Of a stretch of DNA of 64,000 bases, positions 35,367 through 43,941 are shown piece by piece. Every line of letters starts with the position of its first letter. The stretch's first letter is position 1. The DNA is taken from contig NZ_JONM01000007.1 in NCBI RefSeq assembly GCF_000711875.1, forward strand, positions 1 through 64,000, in the 5' to 3' direction. A model generated the notes under the pieces. It had not been told where the DNA came from, made no database searches, and saw only the letters and a list, made by a program, of their open reading frames with translations. A program made the translations under genes and the position numbers. This DNA is from Andreprevotia chitinilytica DSM 18519 (lineage in GTDB: Bacteria; Pseudomonadota; Gammaproteobacteria; Burkholderiales; Chitinibacteraceae).

Positions 35367-37094
35367 ATGCGATTCTCGATCAGTGCCAAGCTTTGGGCCG
35401 CTTTTATCCCGATCCTGCTCGTCATCGTGGTGGTTGGTTCCTCCGCCTACCAGAACACCCGCAAGCTGGTCGATACCGCGCAGTGGGTTGCCCATACCCA
35501 TATCGTGGTCGGCCAGCTCACCGACATGCTCTCGGCTTTGCAGGACGCCGAAACCGGCCAGCGCGGTTATCTGATCACCGGTGAAGATCGCTATCTAGAG
35601 CCCTACAACTCAGCTGGCCCCAAGCTGGATGCGGCCATGCGCAACCTCAAGACGCTGACCGCCGACAACCCGGAGCAGCAAAAGCGTCTCGCCAGTATTT
35701 CCCCGCTGGCCGATGCCAAGCTGGTCGAGTTGAAGGAAACCATCGATCTACGCCGCAACAAGGGGTTCGAGGTTGCCCGTAGCGTGGTGCTCAGCGACCG
35801 CGGCAAAAAAGCCATGGACGATATTCGCGTCCTCACCAGCGAGATGGGCAACGCGGAAAGCGCCCTGCTGAAAATCCGCGAAGAAGAAGCCAAGGCCAGC
35901 ACGCAGACAGCCTTCATCACCATCGTGGTCGGCTTCCTGATCGCAGCAGCGCTGGTGATCGCCGCCGCCATCTTTCTGGGCCAGCATATCGGCGGCCCGC
36001 TCAAGGAGGTCACCGCTGCGGCAGAACAGATTAGCAGCGGCGACTTATCGCTCGATCTCACTCAAACAGCGCGCACCGACGAAATCGGCACGCTTACGCG
36101 CACCTTCGCCCAGATGCAGGAAGCATTACGTGCAATCGCCAGCATCACCGAGCGCGTCGCTGCCGGCGATTTGAGCGTGCAGCCCACCCCCCAGTCGGAC
36201 AAAGACGTGCTCGGCAACGCCGTCACCTCCATGGTGCTGAACCTGCGCGAAATGACGCGGGAAATCCTCAACGGCATCAATGTGCTGGCCGGCTCGGCCG
36301 CCGAAATCCAGGCTGGCATGACGCAGATCGCCAGCGGCGCACAAGAGACTGCCACCTCGATCGGCGAAACCTCCAGCACCGCCGAAGAAGTGAAACAGAC
36401 CGCCATGGTCTCCAGCCAGAAAGCCAAATCCGTCTCGGAGGCAGCGCAAAAGGTGACGCTGGTGTCGCAGACCGGCCGCAAAGCGGTCGATGACGTGGTC
36501 GAAGGCATGCAGCGCATCCATGACCAGATGGCGCTCATCGCCGACAGCATCGTCCGGCTATCGGAGCAAACGCAGGCCATCGGCGAAATCATCGCCACCG
36601 TCAACGATCTGGCCGAGCAATCCAACCTGTTGGCGGTGAATGCGTCGATCGAAGCGGCCAAGGCCGGCGAACACGGCAAGGGCTTTGCAGTAGTGGCGCA
36701 AGAAGTGAAAAGCCTGGCCGAACAATCGAAACAAGCCACCGTGCAAGTACGGCAAATCCTGGGCGAAATCCAGAAAGCCACCAGCGGCGCGGTGCTGGCG
36801 ACCGAGCAAGGCGGCAAGGCGGTGGAAGGCGGCCTCAAGCAATCGTCCGAAGCCGGTGATGCGATTCGCGTGTTGACGGAAAGCATTGTCGAAAGCGCGC
36901 AATCGGCCACGCAAATTGCGGTATCCGCCCAGCAGCAACTGGCGGGCATGGATCAACTGGCATTGGCGCTGGATAACATCCGCACCGCCGGCGCGCAAAA
37001 CATCGCCAGCGCCCGGCAAGCCGAAACCGCCGCGCAAAACCTGCATAGCCTGGGCCAGACGCTGAAAGACATGCTGGCGCGCTACAAGCTCTAG
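35367..37094 (+). CDS. Methyl-accepting chemotaxis protein 1 (CHASE3-HAMP)
   Basis: A 575-residue receptor: TM1 (about 10-29), periplasmic CHASE3 domain (about 35-180; [20 protein letters not shown]), TM2 (about 186-207), HAMP (about 208-256), one 39-residue HAMP-like module (residues 257-295), then the methylation helices and signalling hairpin whose tip is [20 protein letters not shown]. It ends [10 protein letters not shown] with no CheR-tethering pentapeptide. Near-duplicate of the next gene. Ribosome site AAGGAG. Confidence 0.94.
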   Translation: MRFSISAKLWAAFIPILLVIVVVGSSAYQNTRKLVDTAQWVAHTHIVVGQLTDMLSALQDAETGQRGYLITGEDRYLEPYNSAGPKLDAAMRNLKTLTADNPEQQKRLASISPLADAKLVELKETIDLRRNKGFEVARSVVLSDRGKKAMDDIRVLTSEMGNAESALLKIREEEAKASTQTAFITIVVGFLIAAALVIAAAIFLGQHIGGPLKEVTAAAEQISSGDLSLDLTQTARTDEIGTLTRTFAQMQEALRAIASITERVAAGDLSVQPTPQSDKDVLGNAVTSMVLNLREMTREILNGINVLAGSAAEIQAGMTQIASGAQETATSIGETSSTAEEVKQTAMVSSQKAKSVSEAAQKVTLVSQTGRKAVDDVVEGMQRIHDQMALIADSIVRLSEQTQAIGEIIATVNDLAEQSNLLAVNASIEAAKAGEHGKGFAVVAQEVKSLAEQSKQATVQVRQILGEIQKATSGAVLATEQGGKAVEGGLKQSSEAGDAIRVLTESIVESAQSATQIAVSAQQQLAGMDQLALALDNIRTAGAQNIASARQAETAAQNLHSLGQTLKDMLARYKL

Positions 37095-37190
37095 GTAGTT
37101 GCGCCCCGCCATGACCGGACAAGCCGAGATGGCAGCACACCGAACCGGCGCGTTTGCCCATGAATGAGGCAGAACAAGGAGCAGTTCCGC

Positions 37191-39269
37191 ATGAGATTCT
37201 CCATCGGTGCAAAACTGTGGGCAGCCTTTATCCCGATCCTGCTCGTCATCGTGCTCGTCGGCGCCACCGCCTACCAGAACACCCGCAAGCTGGTCGATAC
37301 CGCCCAGTGGGTTGCCCACACCCATATCGTCATTGGCCAGCTGACCGATCTGCTCTCGGCGCTGCAGGATGCCGAGACCGGCCAGCGCGGCTATCTGATC
37401 ACCGGTGAAGATCGCTATCTCGAACCCTACAACGCCGCCGGCCCCAAGCTGGATGCGGCCATGCGCAATCTCAAGGCGCTGACGGCCGACAACCCGGAAC
37501 AACAACGACGGCTGGCCGTCATTACCCCGTTGAGCAACGCCAAGCTGGCCGAGCTGAAGGAAACGATCGACCTGCGACGCGGCAAGGGTTTCGAGGCCGC
37601 GCGCAGCGTGGTGGTGAGTGATCGCGGCAAAAAAGCCATGGATGAAATCCGTGCCATAACCGCCACGATGAGCGATGCAGAAAACGCGCTCCTGAAAACA
37701 CGGGAGGAAGACGCCAAGGCCAGCACGCAGAGCGCCTTTGTCACCATCGTGGCCGGTTTTCTGGTGGCGGCGGGACTGGTGGTCGGCGCAGGAGCCTTTT
37801 TGGGCCGCCATATCGGCCGGCCACTTAAGGACGTGACCGTCGCGGCGGAAAAGATCGGCGGCGGCGACTTGTCGTTCGATCTCGCGCCGACGCCACGTAG
37901 CGACGAAATCGGCACGCTCACGCGCACTTTCGTCCAGATGCAGGATTCGTTGCGTGCCGTCGCCAGCACCACCGAGCGCGTCGCGGCCGGCGATTTGAGC
38001 GTGCAACCCACGCCACTCTCTGACAAAGATGTGCTCGGCAACGCCGTCGCCACCATGGTCGACAACCTGCGCACGGTGGCCGGTGTCGCCGAGCGGGTGG
38101 CAGCCGGTGACTTAACCGTGGAACCCACGCCCCGTTCGGACAAGGACATGCTGGGCAACGCCGTGGTCACCATGGTGCAAAACCTGCGCGCCGTGGCCGG
38201 TGTCGCAGAACGGGTTGCCGCCGGGGATTTGAGCCTGCAGCCGATGCCCCAGTCAGACAAAGACATCCTCGGCAACGCCGTTGCCACCATGGTGCAAAAC
38301 CTGCGCGCCGTGGCCGGCATCGCCGAGCGCGTGGCGGCCGGCGATTTGAGCGTGCAGCCGATGCCCCAGTCAGACAAAGACATGCTCGGCAACGCCATTG
38401 CCACCATGGTGCAGAACCTGCGCGCAATGACGCGGGAGATCCTCAACGGCATCAACGTGCTGGCCGGCTCGGCCGCCGAAATCCAGGCCGGCATGACGCA
38501 GATCGCCAGTGGCGCACAAGAGACTGCCACCGCGATCGGCGAGACCTCCAGCACCGCCGAAGAAGTGAAACAGACCGCGATGGTCTCCAGCCAAAAAGCC
38601 AAGTCCGTCTCGGAGGCAGCACAAAAAGTGACGCAGGTGTCGCAAACCGGCCGCAAGGCGGTCGATGAGGTGGCCGACGGCATGCAGCGCATTCACGACC
38701 AGATGGCGCTGATCGCTGACAGCATCGTCCGCCTCTCCGAACAAACCCAGGCCATCGGCGAAATCATTGCCACCGTCAACGATCTGGCCGAGCAATCCAA
38801 TCTGCTGGCGGTGAACGCTTCGATCGAAGCCGCCAAGGCCGGTGAGCACGGCAAGGGCTTCGCCGTGGTCGCACAAGAAGTGAAAAGCCTGGCCGAACAA
38901 TCGAAACAAGCCACCGTGCAAGTACGGCAAATGCTGGGCGAAATCCAGAAAGCCACCAGCGGCGCGGTATTGGCCACCGAACAAGGTGGCAAGGCGGTGG
39001 AAAGCGGCCTCAAGCAATCGTCCGAAGCCGGTGATGCGATTCGCGTGCTGACAGAAAGCATCACCGAAAGCGCGCAATCAGCCACCCAGATCGCCGTGTC
39101 AGCCCAGCAGCAGCTAGCCGGTATGGATCAGCTGGCATTGGCGCTGGACAACATCCGCGTCGCGGGTGTCCAGAACATCGCCAGCGCCAAACAGGCGGAA
39201 ACCTCCGCGCAGGATCTGCACGGTTTGGGCCAGACGCTGAAGGACATGCTGGCGCGCTACAAGCTATAG
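37191..39269 (+). CDS. Methyl-accepting chemotaxis protein 2 (CHASE3, poly-HAMP)
   Basis: A 692-residue receptor, a tandem duplicate of the preceding gene: same CHASE3 sensor, same signalling hairpin, same ending [10 protein letters not shown]. The difference is a run of four 39-residue HAMP-like modules (residues 257-412) instead of one. The 117-residue length difference equals exactly three modules. ATG at 37191 was chosen because AAGGAG lies 9 nt upstream exactly as in the first receptor; a frame-open ATG at 37164 lacks it. Poly-HAMP arrays relay or invert signals between membrane sensor and kinase-control region. Confidence 0.93.
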   Translation: MRFSIGAKLWAAFIPILLVIVLVGATAYQNTRKLVDTAQWVAHTHIVIGQLTDLLSALQDAETGQRGYLITGEDRYLEPYNAAGPKLDAAMRNLKALTADNPEQQRRLAVITPLSNAKLAELKETIDLRRGKGFEAARSVVVSDRGKKAMDEIRAITATMSDAENALLKTREEDAKASTQSAFVTIVAGFLVAAGLVVGAGAFLGRHIGRPLKDVTVAAEKIGGGDLSFDLAPTPRSDEIGTLTRTFVQMQDSLRAVASTTERVAAGDLSVQPTPLSDKDVLGNAVATMVDNLRTVAGVAERVAAGDLTVEPTPRSDKDMLGNAVVTMVQNLRAVAGVAERVAAGDLSLQPMPQSDKDILGNAVATMVQNLRAVAGIAERVAAGDLSVQPMPQSDKDMLGNAIATMVQNLRAMTREILNGINVLAGSAAEIQAGMTQIASGAQETATAIGETSSTAEEVKQTAMVSSQKAKSVSEAAQKVTQVSQTGRKAVDEVADGMQRIHDQMALIADSIVRLSEQTQAIGEIIATVNDLAEQSNLLAVNASIEAAKAGEHGKGFAVVAQEVKSLAEQSKQATVQVRQMLGEIQKATSGAVLATEQGGKAVESGLKQSSEAGDAIRVLTESITESAQSATQIAVSAQQQLAGMDQLALALDNIRVAGVQNIASAKQAETSAQDLHGLGQTLKDMLARYKL
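37959..38426 (+). repeat. Four tandem 117-bp HAMP-like coding repeats
   Basis: Units at 37959-38075, 38076-38192, 38193-38309 and 38310-38426, each encoding 39 residues of the type VAG-x2[12 protein letters not shown] followed by SDKD[10 protein letters not shown] and NLRA. One matching unit is at 36135-36251 in the first receptor, at the same codon (257). Confidence 0.93.
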
Positions 39270-39334
39270 ATTTCTCGCAGCACACAAGACCTAAACAAGC
39301 AGACCAAAAGCAGGCCAGAGGAAGGAGAGATGGA

Positions 39335-41263
39335 ATGGCACACATGAAGTCCCCTGCAAAACGACGGCACCATCCCCCCCCGCTGTGGGCCGGCCTGATC
39401 ATCGCCCTGTGTTACGGGCTCGACAGCGCCAGCGCCGCCAGCAATCCGTCGTCACCGGACCTCACCAGCCTGAGCCTGGAAGAGCTGGCCAATATCGAAA
39501 TCTCCTCGGTATCGAAACACGCGGAACCCCTGAGCGATGCCGCCACCGCCATCTTCGTCATCACGCATGAAGACATCCGCCGCGCCGGCGTCACCAGCAT
39601 TCCAGAGGCATTGCGACTGGCACCGAATCTGGAGGTGGCGCAATCAAACGCATACGGCTACCAGATCAGTGCACGCGGGTTCAACAACTCGGGCAACAAG
39701 CTCTTGGTGCTGATCGACGGGCGGGCGGTCTATACCCCCCTGCACTCGGGCGTGTTCTGGGATGTGCAGGACGTGATGCTGGAAGACATCGACCGCATCG
39801 AAGTCATCAGCGGCCCCGGCGGCACCTTGTGGGGCTCCAACGCGGTGAATGGCGTCATCAACATCCTCACCAAATCCGCGAAGGACACCCAAGGTGCCTT
39901 GGTGAGCGTGGGCGGCGGCAATACCGAAACCGGCGGCGCGGCGCGCTATGGCGCGAAGCTCGACGAGAACACCGCTTTCCGCCTCTACGCCAAGGGTTTC
40001 GAGCGCAATGAGACGGAAAACGCCAAGGATATGAGCCAACACGATGCCTGGCGCATGAAGCAGGCCGGCTTCCGTCTCGACGGCAATTACGAACACGATG
40101 CCCTCACCGTGCAGGGCGATATCTACGACGGCGCAGAAAACCAGGCGACGTTTCCGAACGGCCGGATTTCCGGCAATAACGTACTCACCCGCTGGAGTCG
40201 CCCGCTGGCGAACGACTCGTCCGTGCAGGTGCAGGCGTACTACGACCACATCAAACGCACCTATCCGGGCAGTTACAGCGAGCTGCGCGACACGTGGGAT
40301 ATCGATCTGCAGCACAACTTCAAGCTGGGTGAGCATCACGACATCGTGTGGGGTGGCGGCTACCGGAGCACCAACGACAGCGTCAACACTACCACTCCCT
40401 TCTTTGCCTTCGTGCCGGCGAACAATCGCCTGAGCATCTCCAACGTATTCGCACAGGATGCCTGGGCCTTCAGCGAGCGCTGGAAGCTAACCGTGGGTGC
40501 GAAGCTGGAGCGCAACAATTTCACCGGCACCGAGTTTCAACCTGATGCCCGTCTGGCCTTCAAGCAAGATGAACACACGCTCTGGTGGGCGGCGATCTCA
40601 CGCGCCGTGCGCACACCATCACTGATCGACCGCGATTTCTACGTCTTCGTCCCCGGCTCCCAATTACGTGGCGGGCCTGATTTCCACTCGGAAAAACTGA
40701 CTGCCTATGAACTGGGCTACCGTGCGCAGCCGCTGCCCAAGCTGTCGCTCTCGGTCTCGACGTTCTACAACGTCTATGCCGACCTGCGCAGCATCGACTT
40801 CGCCCCCGGTGGCACGCTGGTGGTCGGCAACCAGCTCGAAGGCCGCACCTGGGGCGTGGAAACATGGGCCACCTACCAGCTGACCGATGCCTGGCGACTT
40901 TCTGCCGGCTACAACGCGTTGCGGGAACGGTTCCGTGCCAAGGCGGGCAGTAACACCTTGGGCGACCCGACCGCCAACACCGGTAACGACCCGGCCTACC
41001 AATGGTCATTGCGCTCCAGCCTGAACCTGCCGCACGACACCGAACTCGACGCCACACTGCGCACCATCGGCGCCCTACCCAACCCGGCCGTGCCGTCCTA
41101 CACCGCACTGGACGTGCATGTCGGCTGGCACGTGAACAAGAATCTGGAACTCTCGCTCGCCGGCTTCAACCTGCTCGACGCCGCCCACCCGGAATCCGGC
41201 TCAGCCGCCAGCCGCAGTGAGTTCGAACGCAGCTTCTTGGTGAGGTTGACATGGACGCATTGA
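39335..41263 (+). CDS. TonB-dependent receptor
   Basis: A 642-residue outer-membrane receptor. Signal peptide (to about residue 34), then an N-terminal stretch DLTSLSLEELANIEISSVSK common to one group of TonB-dependent receptors that are encoded next to YfiR-family genes, plug domain (about 58-175; ATAIFVITHEDIRRAGVTSI, DVMLEDIDRIEVISGPGGTL) and a 22-strand barrel ending [13 protein letters not shown] with the terminal aromatic-x-aromatic pattern. The ligand is unknown. AGGAG lies 7 nt before the ATG. It overlaps the next gene's upstream ATG by 13 bp. Confidence 0.92.
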   Translation: MAHMKSPAKRRHHPPPLWAGLIIALCYGLDSASAASNPSSPDLTSLSLEELANIEISSVSKHAEPLSDAATAIFVITHEDIRRAGVTSIPEALRLAPNLEVAQSNAYGYQISARGFNNSGNKLLVLIDGRAVYTPLHSGVFWDVQDVMLEDIDRIEVISGPGGTLWGSNAVNGVINILTKSAKDTQGALVSVGGGNTETGGAARYGAKLDENTAFRLYAKGFERNETENAKDMSQHDAWRMKQAGFRLDGNYEHDALTVQGDIYDGAENQATFPNGRISGNNVLTRWSRPLANDSSVQVQAYYDHIKRTYPGSYSELRDTWDIDLQHNFKLGEHHDIVWGGGYRSTNDSVNTTTPFFAFVPANNRLSISNVFAQDAWAFSERWKLTVGAKLERNNFTGTEFQPDARLAFKQDEHTLWWAAISRAVRTPSLIDRDFYVFVPGSQLRGGPDFHSEKLTAYELGYRAQPLPKLSLSVSTFYNVYADLRSIDFAPGGTLVVGNQLEGRTWGVETWATYQLTDAWRLSAGYNALRERFRAKAGSNTLGDPTANTGNDPAYQWSLRSSLNLPHDTELDATLRTIGALPNPAVPSYTALDVHVGWHVNKNLELSLAGFNLLDAAHPESGSAASRSEFERSFLVRLTWTH

Positions 41264-42060
41264 GAAGCTGGTTCCGACGTATGCAAACGTCCTTCTCTGC
41301 CTTGGCTTTAAACAAAGCCGTTTCGTCAACGAAATCGCCAACACAGATCGCCAACTTGTGCGCTGCGGATCTTAGCCTCCCCCTTTTATGCCTGGGCGAA
41401 TTGGAAAATTCGCACGGCAAAGGGGGATTGTGCGCGTGCGAATCTATTGATTCGCCCAGCCAGAGGATTTCGACGTCATTGCAAATTGAGATGCCGCAGA
41501 AATCCCCCCTAGCCCCCCTTCGAAAAGGGGGGAATCAAAGGCAACTGCAGCGGCAGCTGTTCAGGCTAACCCTGCTCATCGCCGTAGCATTCAGCATCGC
41601 CCCCACCGCCCAAGCCGCCGAATCCGAATACGCCATCAAAGCCGCCTATCTCTACAAGTTCGGCTTTTTCGTCGAATGGCCCAGCGCATCCTTCGCCTCA
41701 TCCAGCAGCGCCATCAATCTCTGCGTGGTCGGCGATGATCCGTTCGGCCCGGTGTTGGACGAGGCCGTCAACGGCCAGAAAATCGGCAGCCGGCCGATCA
41801 CGGTGCGACGCCTGAAAACAGTCGGGCGGGATTCGGGGTGCCACATCGTTTACGCCAGCAACAACCCCGCCCAACTGGTAGAGAGCTTGCGCGGCAACGG
41901 GGCCTTGATCGTGGCCGAGGGTCGCGGCGGGATCATCAATTTCGTGATCAAGGACAACCGCGTGCGCTTCGATATCGATGACGAGGCAGCAGCCCAGAAT
42001 GGCCTGACCATCAGCTCCAAGTTGTTGAGCCTGGCCGTCAACGTCAAGCCAAGGCGTTAG
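41251..42060 (+). CDS. YfiR family periplasmic protein (DUF4154)
   Basis: The DUF4154 domain occupies the C-terminal 150 residues: [32 protein letters not shown] and [14 protein letters not shown], ending [13 protein letters not shown]. aeruginosa YfiR is a redox-responsive periplasmic repressor of the diguanylate cyclase YfiN. A signal-peptide core ([20 protein letters not shown]) lies at residues 101-120, oddly far from the ATG at 41251 that is coupled to the receptor stop and has GAGG upstream. Residues 11-100 are encoded by repeat DNA, so either that ATG is still used or translation begins at 41491. Two cysteines of the YfiR set are visible. N-terminus uncertain, domain assignment firm. 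Confidence 0.85.
   Translation: MDALRSWFRRMQTSFSALALNKAVSSTKSPTQIANLCAADLSLPLLCLGELENSHGKGGLCACESIDSPSQRISTSLQIEMPQKSPLAPLRKGGNQRQLQRQLFRLTLLIAVAFSIAPTAQAAESEYAIKAAYLYKFGFFVEWPSASFASSSSAINLCVVGDDPFGPVLDEAVNGQKIGSRPITVRRLKTVGRDSGCHIVYASNNPAQLVESLRGNGALIVAEGRGGIINFVIKDNRVRFDIDDEAAAQNGLTISSKLLSLAVNVKPRR
41376..41535. repeat. Palindromic repeat insertion in the yfiR-like gene
   Basis: TCCCCCTTT (41378-41386) pairs with AAAGGGGGA (41419-41427). Inside and beside it lie two inverted copies of a 25-bp unit CGTGCGAAT-N6-ATTCGCCCAG (41392-41416 inverted, 41435-41459 direct). A second hairpin CCCCCCTT-CGAA-AAGGGGGG is at 41513-41532. A third copy of the 25-bp unit is at 49965-49988. Confidence 0.85.
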
Positions 42061-42070
42061 GGAGGCGACC

Positions 42071-43843
42071 ATGCGTTGGTTAACCGACATCCCCATCAGC
42101 CGCAAATTGATGCTGATCACCTTCCTGGCGAGTGCAATCGCGCTATTGCTGGCCGGCACGATCATCGTCATCTACGACGTAGCGGCTTACCGGGCGCAAA
42201 AGACGCGGGAAGGCGCGGTGCAGGCGGAGATCCTTGCCGCGAGCGTTTCCGCCTCGCTGCTGTTCAACGACCCCAAGGCCGCCCAGGAATCGCTGAACGC
42301 ACTCAAAGCCAATACGGATATCGCCACCGCCGGCCTCTACGCAGCGGATGGCTCACCCTTCAGCAGCTATACCCGCACCAACGGCCCGGCCCACCCCTTG
42401 CCCACGCATGCCGAATCGCCGGGCCAGCGTTTCGAGGACGACGAGCTGGTGCTGTTCCAGCCGGTGTTCGAGGGCACGCGCCAATTGGGCACGGTCTACC
42501 TGCGCATGACGACCGAATCCCTGGCGGCCCGGCTGACGCGTTACGGCGGCATCATCTTGCTGGTCATGATCGGCTCGTTGTTGATCACGTTGCCGCTATC
42601 GCGGCGGCTGCATGCGGCCATTACCGAGCCGATCCGCCAGATGGCCGAAGCTGCGCGGCAGGTGGCCGCCGGGGAGATCGTGGTCTTGCCCGCCACGCAG
42701 CCACGCAAGGACGAGATTGGCTTTCTGGAAGAGAAATTCCGCCAGATGGCCGAATCGCTGCAAGAGAAAGCGGCCATCGCCAGCCGGATCGCCAAGGGGG
42801 ATCTGGCGGTGCAGGTCACGCCGCAATCGTGCCACGACGTGCTGGGCAACGCCTTTGCCGCGATGGCGGCCAGCCTGCAGGAAAAAGCCGCCGTCGCCAA
42901 AGAGATCGCCGCCGGCAACCTGACCGTCAAGGTGATGCTGCAATCAGAGCAGGACGAGTTGGGCAAGGCGCTCGCCACCATGGTGGACACCTTGCGCGGC
43001 GTGAATAGCGAACTCTCCGAGGGGGTCGATGTACTGGCGGTCTCGGCCAGCACCATCCTCACCGGCACCAGCCAGGTCGCCTCCGGCGCGGCGCAGGCGG
43101 CGGCCGTGGTCAGCGAAACAACCGTCACGCTCGATGAAGTGAAGCAAACCGCGCTGGTGTCCAGCCAGAAGGCCAAAGCCGTATCTGAAGCCGCACAACG
43201 TGCGGCACAGGTCTCGCAAACCGGCCGCAAGGCAGTCGACGAGGTCATCGATGGCATGCAGCGCATCCACGATCAAATGGCCCTGATCGCCGACAGCATC
43301 ATGCGGTTGTCCGAGCAAACGCAGGCCATCGGCGAAATCATCGCCACCGTCAACGATCTGGCCGAGCAATCCAATCTGTTGGCGGTGAATGCCTCGATCG
43401 AAGCGGCCAAGGCGGGCGAGCAGGGCAAGGGCTTTGCCGTGGTGGCGCAAGAGGTCAAGAGCCTGGCCGAACAATCGAAGCAGGCAACGGTGCAGGTGCG
43501 CGGCATTCTGGGCGAAATCCAGAAGGCCACCAACGGCGCGGTGCTGGCGACCGAACAAGGCGGCAAGGCGGTGGAGAGCGGGCTCAAGCAATCGAACGAG
43601 GCCGGCGAGGCCATCCGCGTGCTGTCGGAAAGCATCGCCGACAGCGCCCAGTCCGCCACGCAGATTGCCGTATCGGCGCAGCAGCAATTGGCAGGCATGG
43701 ATCAACTGGCGCAGGCGATGGACAACATCCGCGTGGCTGGCGCACAGAACCTGGCCAGCTCCAAGGGTGCAGAAACCGCCGCGCAGAACCTGCATGGGCT
43801 AGGGCAGAAGTTGAAGGATATGTTGGGGCGGTATCAGGTGTGA
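42071..43843 (+). CDS. Methyl-accepting chemotaxis protein 3 (CHASE8-HAMP)
   Basis: A 590-residue receptor. TM1 (about 14-38), periplasmic CHASE8-type domain (about 45-150; [35 protein letters not shown]), TM2 (about 155-178), HAMP (about 180-235), two further HAMP-like modules (about 236-315), then the signalling hairpin nearly identical to receptors 1 and 2. CHASE8 is the periplasmic domain of YfiN/DgcN, the partner of YfiR. Its gene starts 10 bp after the YfiR-family gene, so the two probably form a sensory pair. Ribosome site GGGAGG. Confidence 0.92.
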   Translation: MRWLTDIPISRKLMLITFLASAIALLLAGTIIVIYDVAAYRAQKTREGAVQAEILAASVSASLLFNDPKAAQESLNALKANTDIATAGLYAADGSPFSSYTRTNGPAHPLPTHAESPGQRFEDDELVLFQPVFEGTRQLGTVYLRMTTESLAARLTRYGGIILLVMIGSLLITLPLSRRLHAAITEPIRQMAEAARQVAAGEIVVLPATQPRKDEIGFLEEKFRQMAESLQEKAAIASRIAKGDLAVQVTPQSCHDVLGNAFAAMAASLQEKAAVAKEIAAGNLTVKVMLQSEQDELGKALATMVDTLRGVNSELSEGVDVLAVSASTILTGTSQVASGAAQAAAVVSETTVTLDEVKQTALVSSQKAKAVSEAAQRAAQVSQTGRKAVDEVIDGMQRIHDQMALIADSIMRLSEQTQAIGEIIATVNDLAEQSNLLAVNASIEAAKAGEQGKGFAVVAQEVKSLAEQSKQATVQVRGILGEIQKATNGAVLATEQGGKAVESGLKQSNEAGEAIRVLSESIADSAQSATQIAVSAQQQLAGMDQLAQAMDNIRVAGAQNLASSKGAETAAQNLHGLGQKLKDMLGRYQV

Positions 43844-43850
43844 ATGATGA

Positions 43851-43929
43851 GGCGTGAGGGGTGAGGAGTAAGGCGTGAGGGGTAGGAACAACAACACCCC
43901 CTTACACCTCACTCCTCTCACCTCACGCC
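43851..43929. repeat. Imperfect 79-bp palindrome between receptor 3 and cheA
   Basis: GGCGTGAGG (43851-43859) pairs with CCTCACGCC (43921-43929), and the purine-rich left arm and pyrimidine-rich right arm continue to pair imperfectly over about 32 bases around a short AACAAC loop. It fills nearly all the gap. Confidence 0.8.
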
Positions 43930-43941
43930 CAAAGGGCGACC

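Noticed and set aside
36558-38006. Long minus-strand frame of 482 codons across the chemoreceptor genes.
   Set aside because: Shadow of GC-rich coding DNA on the other strand; similar antisense frames appear at the same place in all three receptor genes and are His/Gly/Arg-rich.
37959-38426. Direct repeats considered as a possible CRISPR array.
   Set aside because: Repeats are contiguous, 117 bp, in frame and encode HAMP-like modules; there are no spacers.
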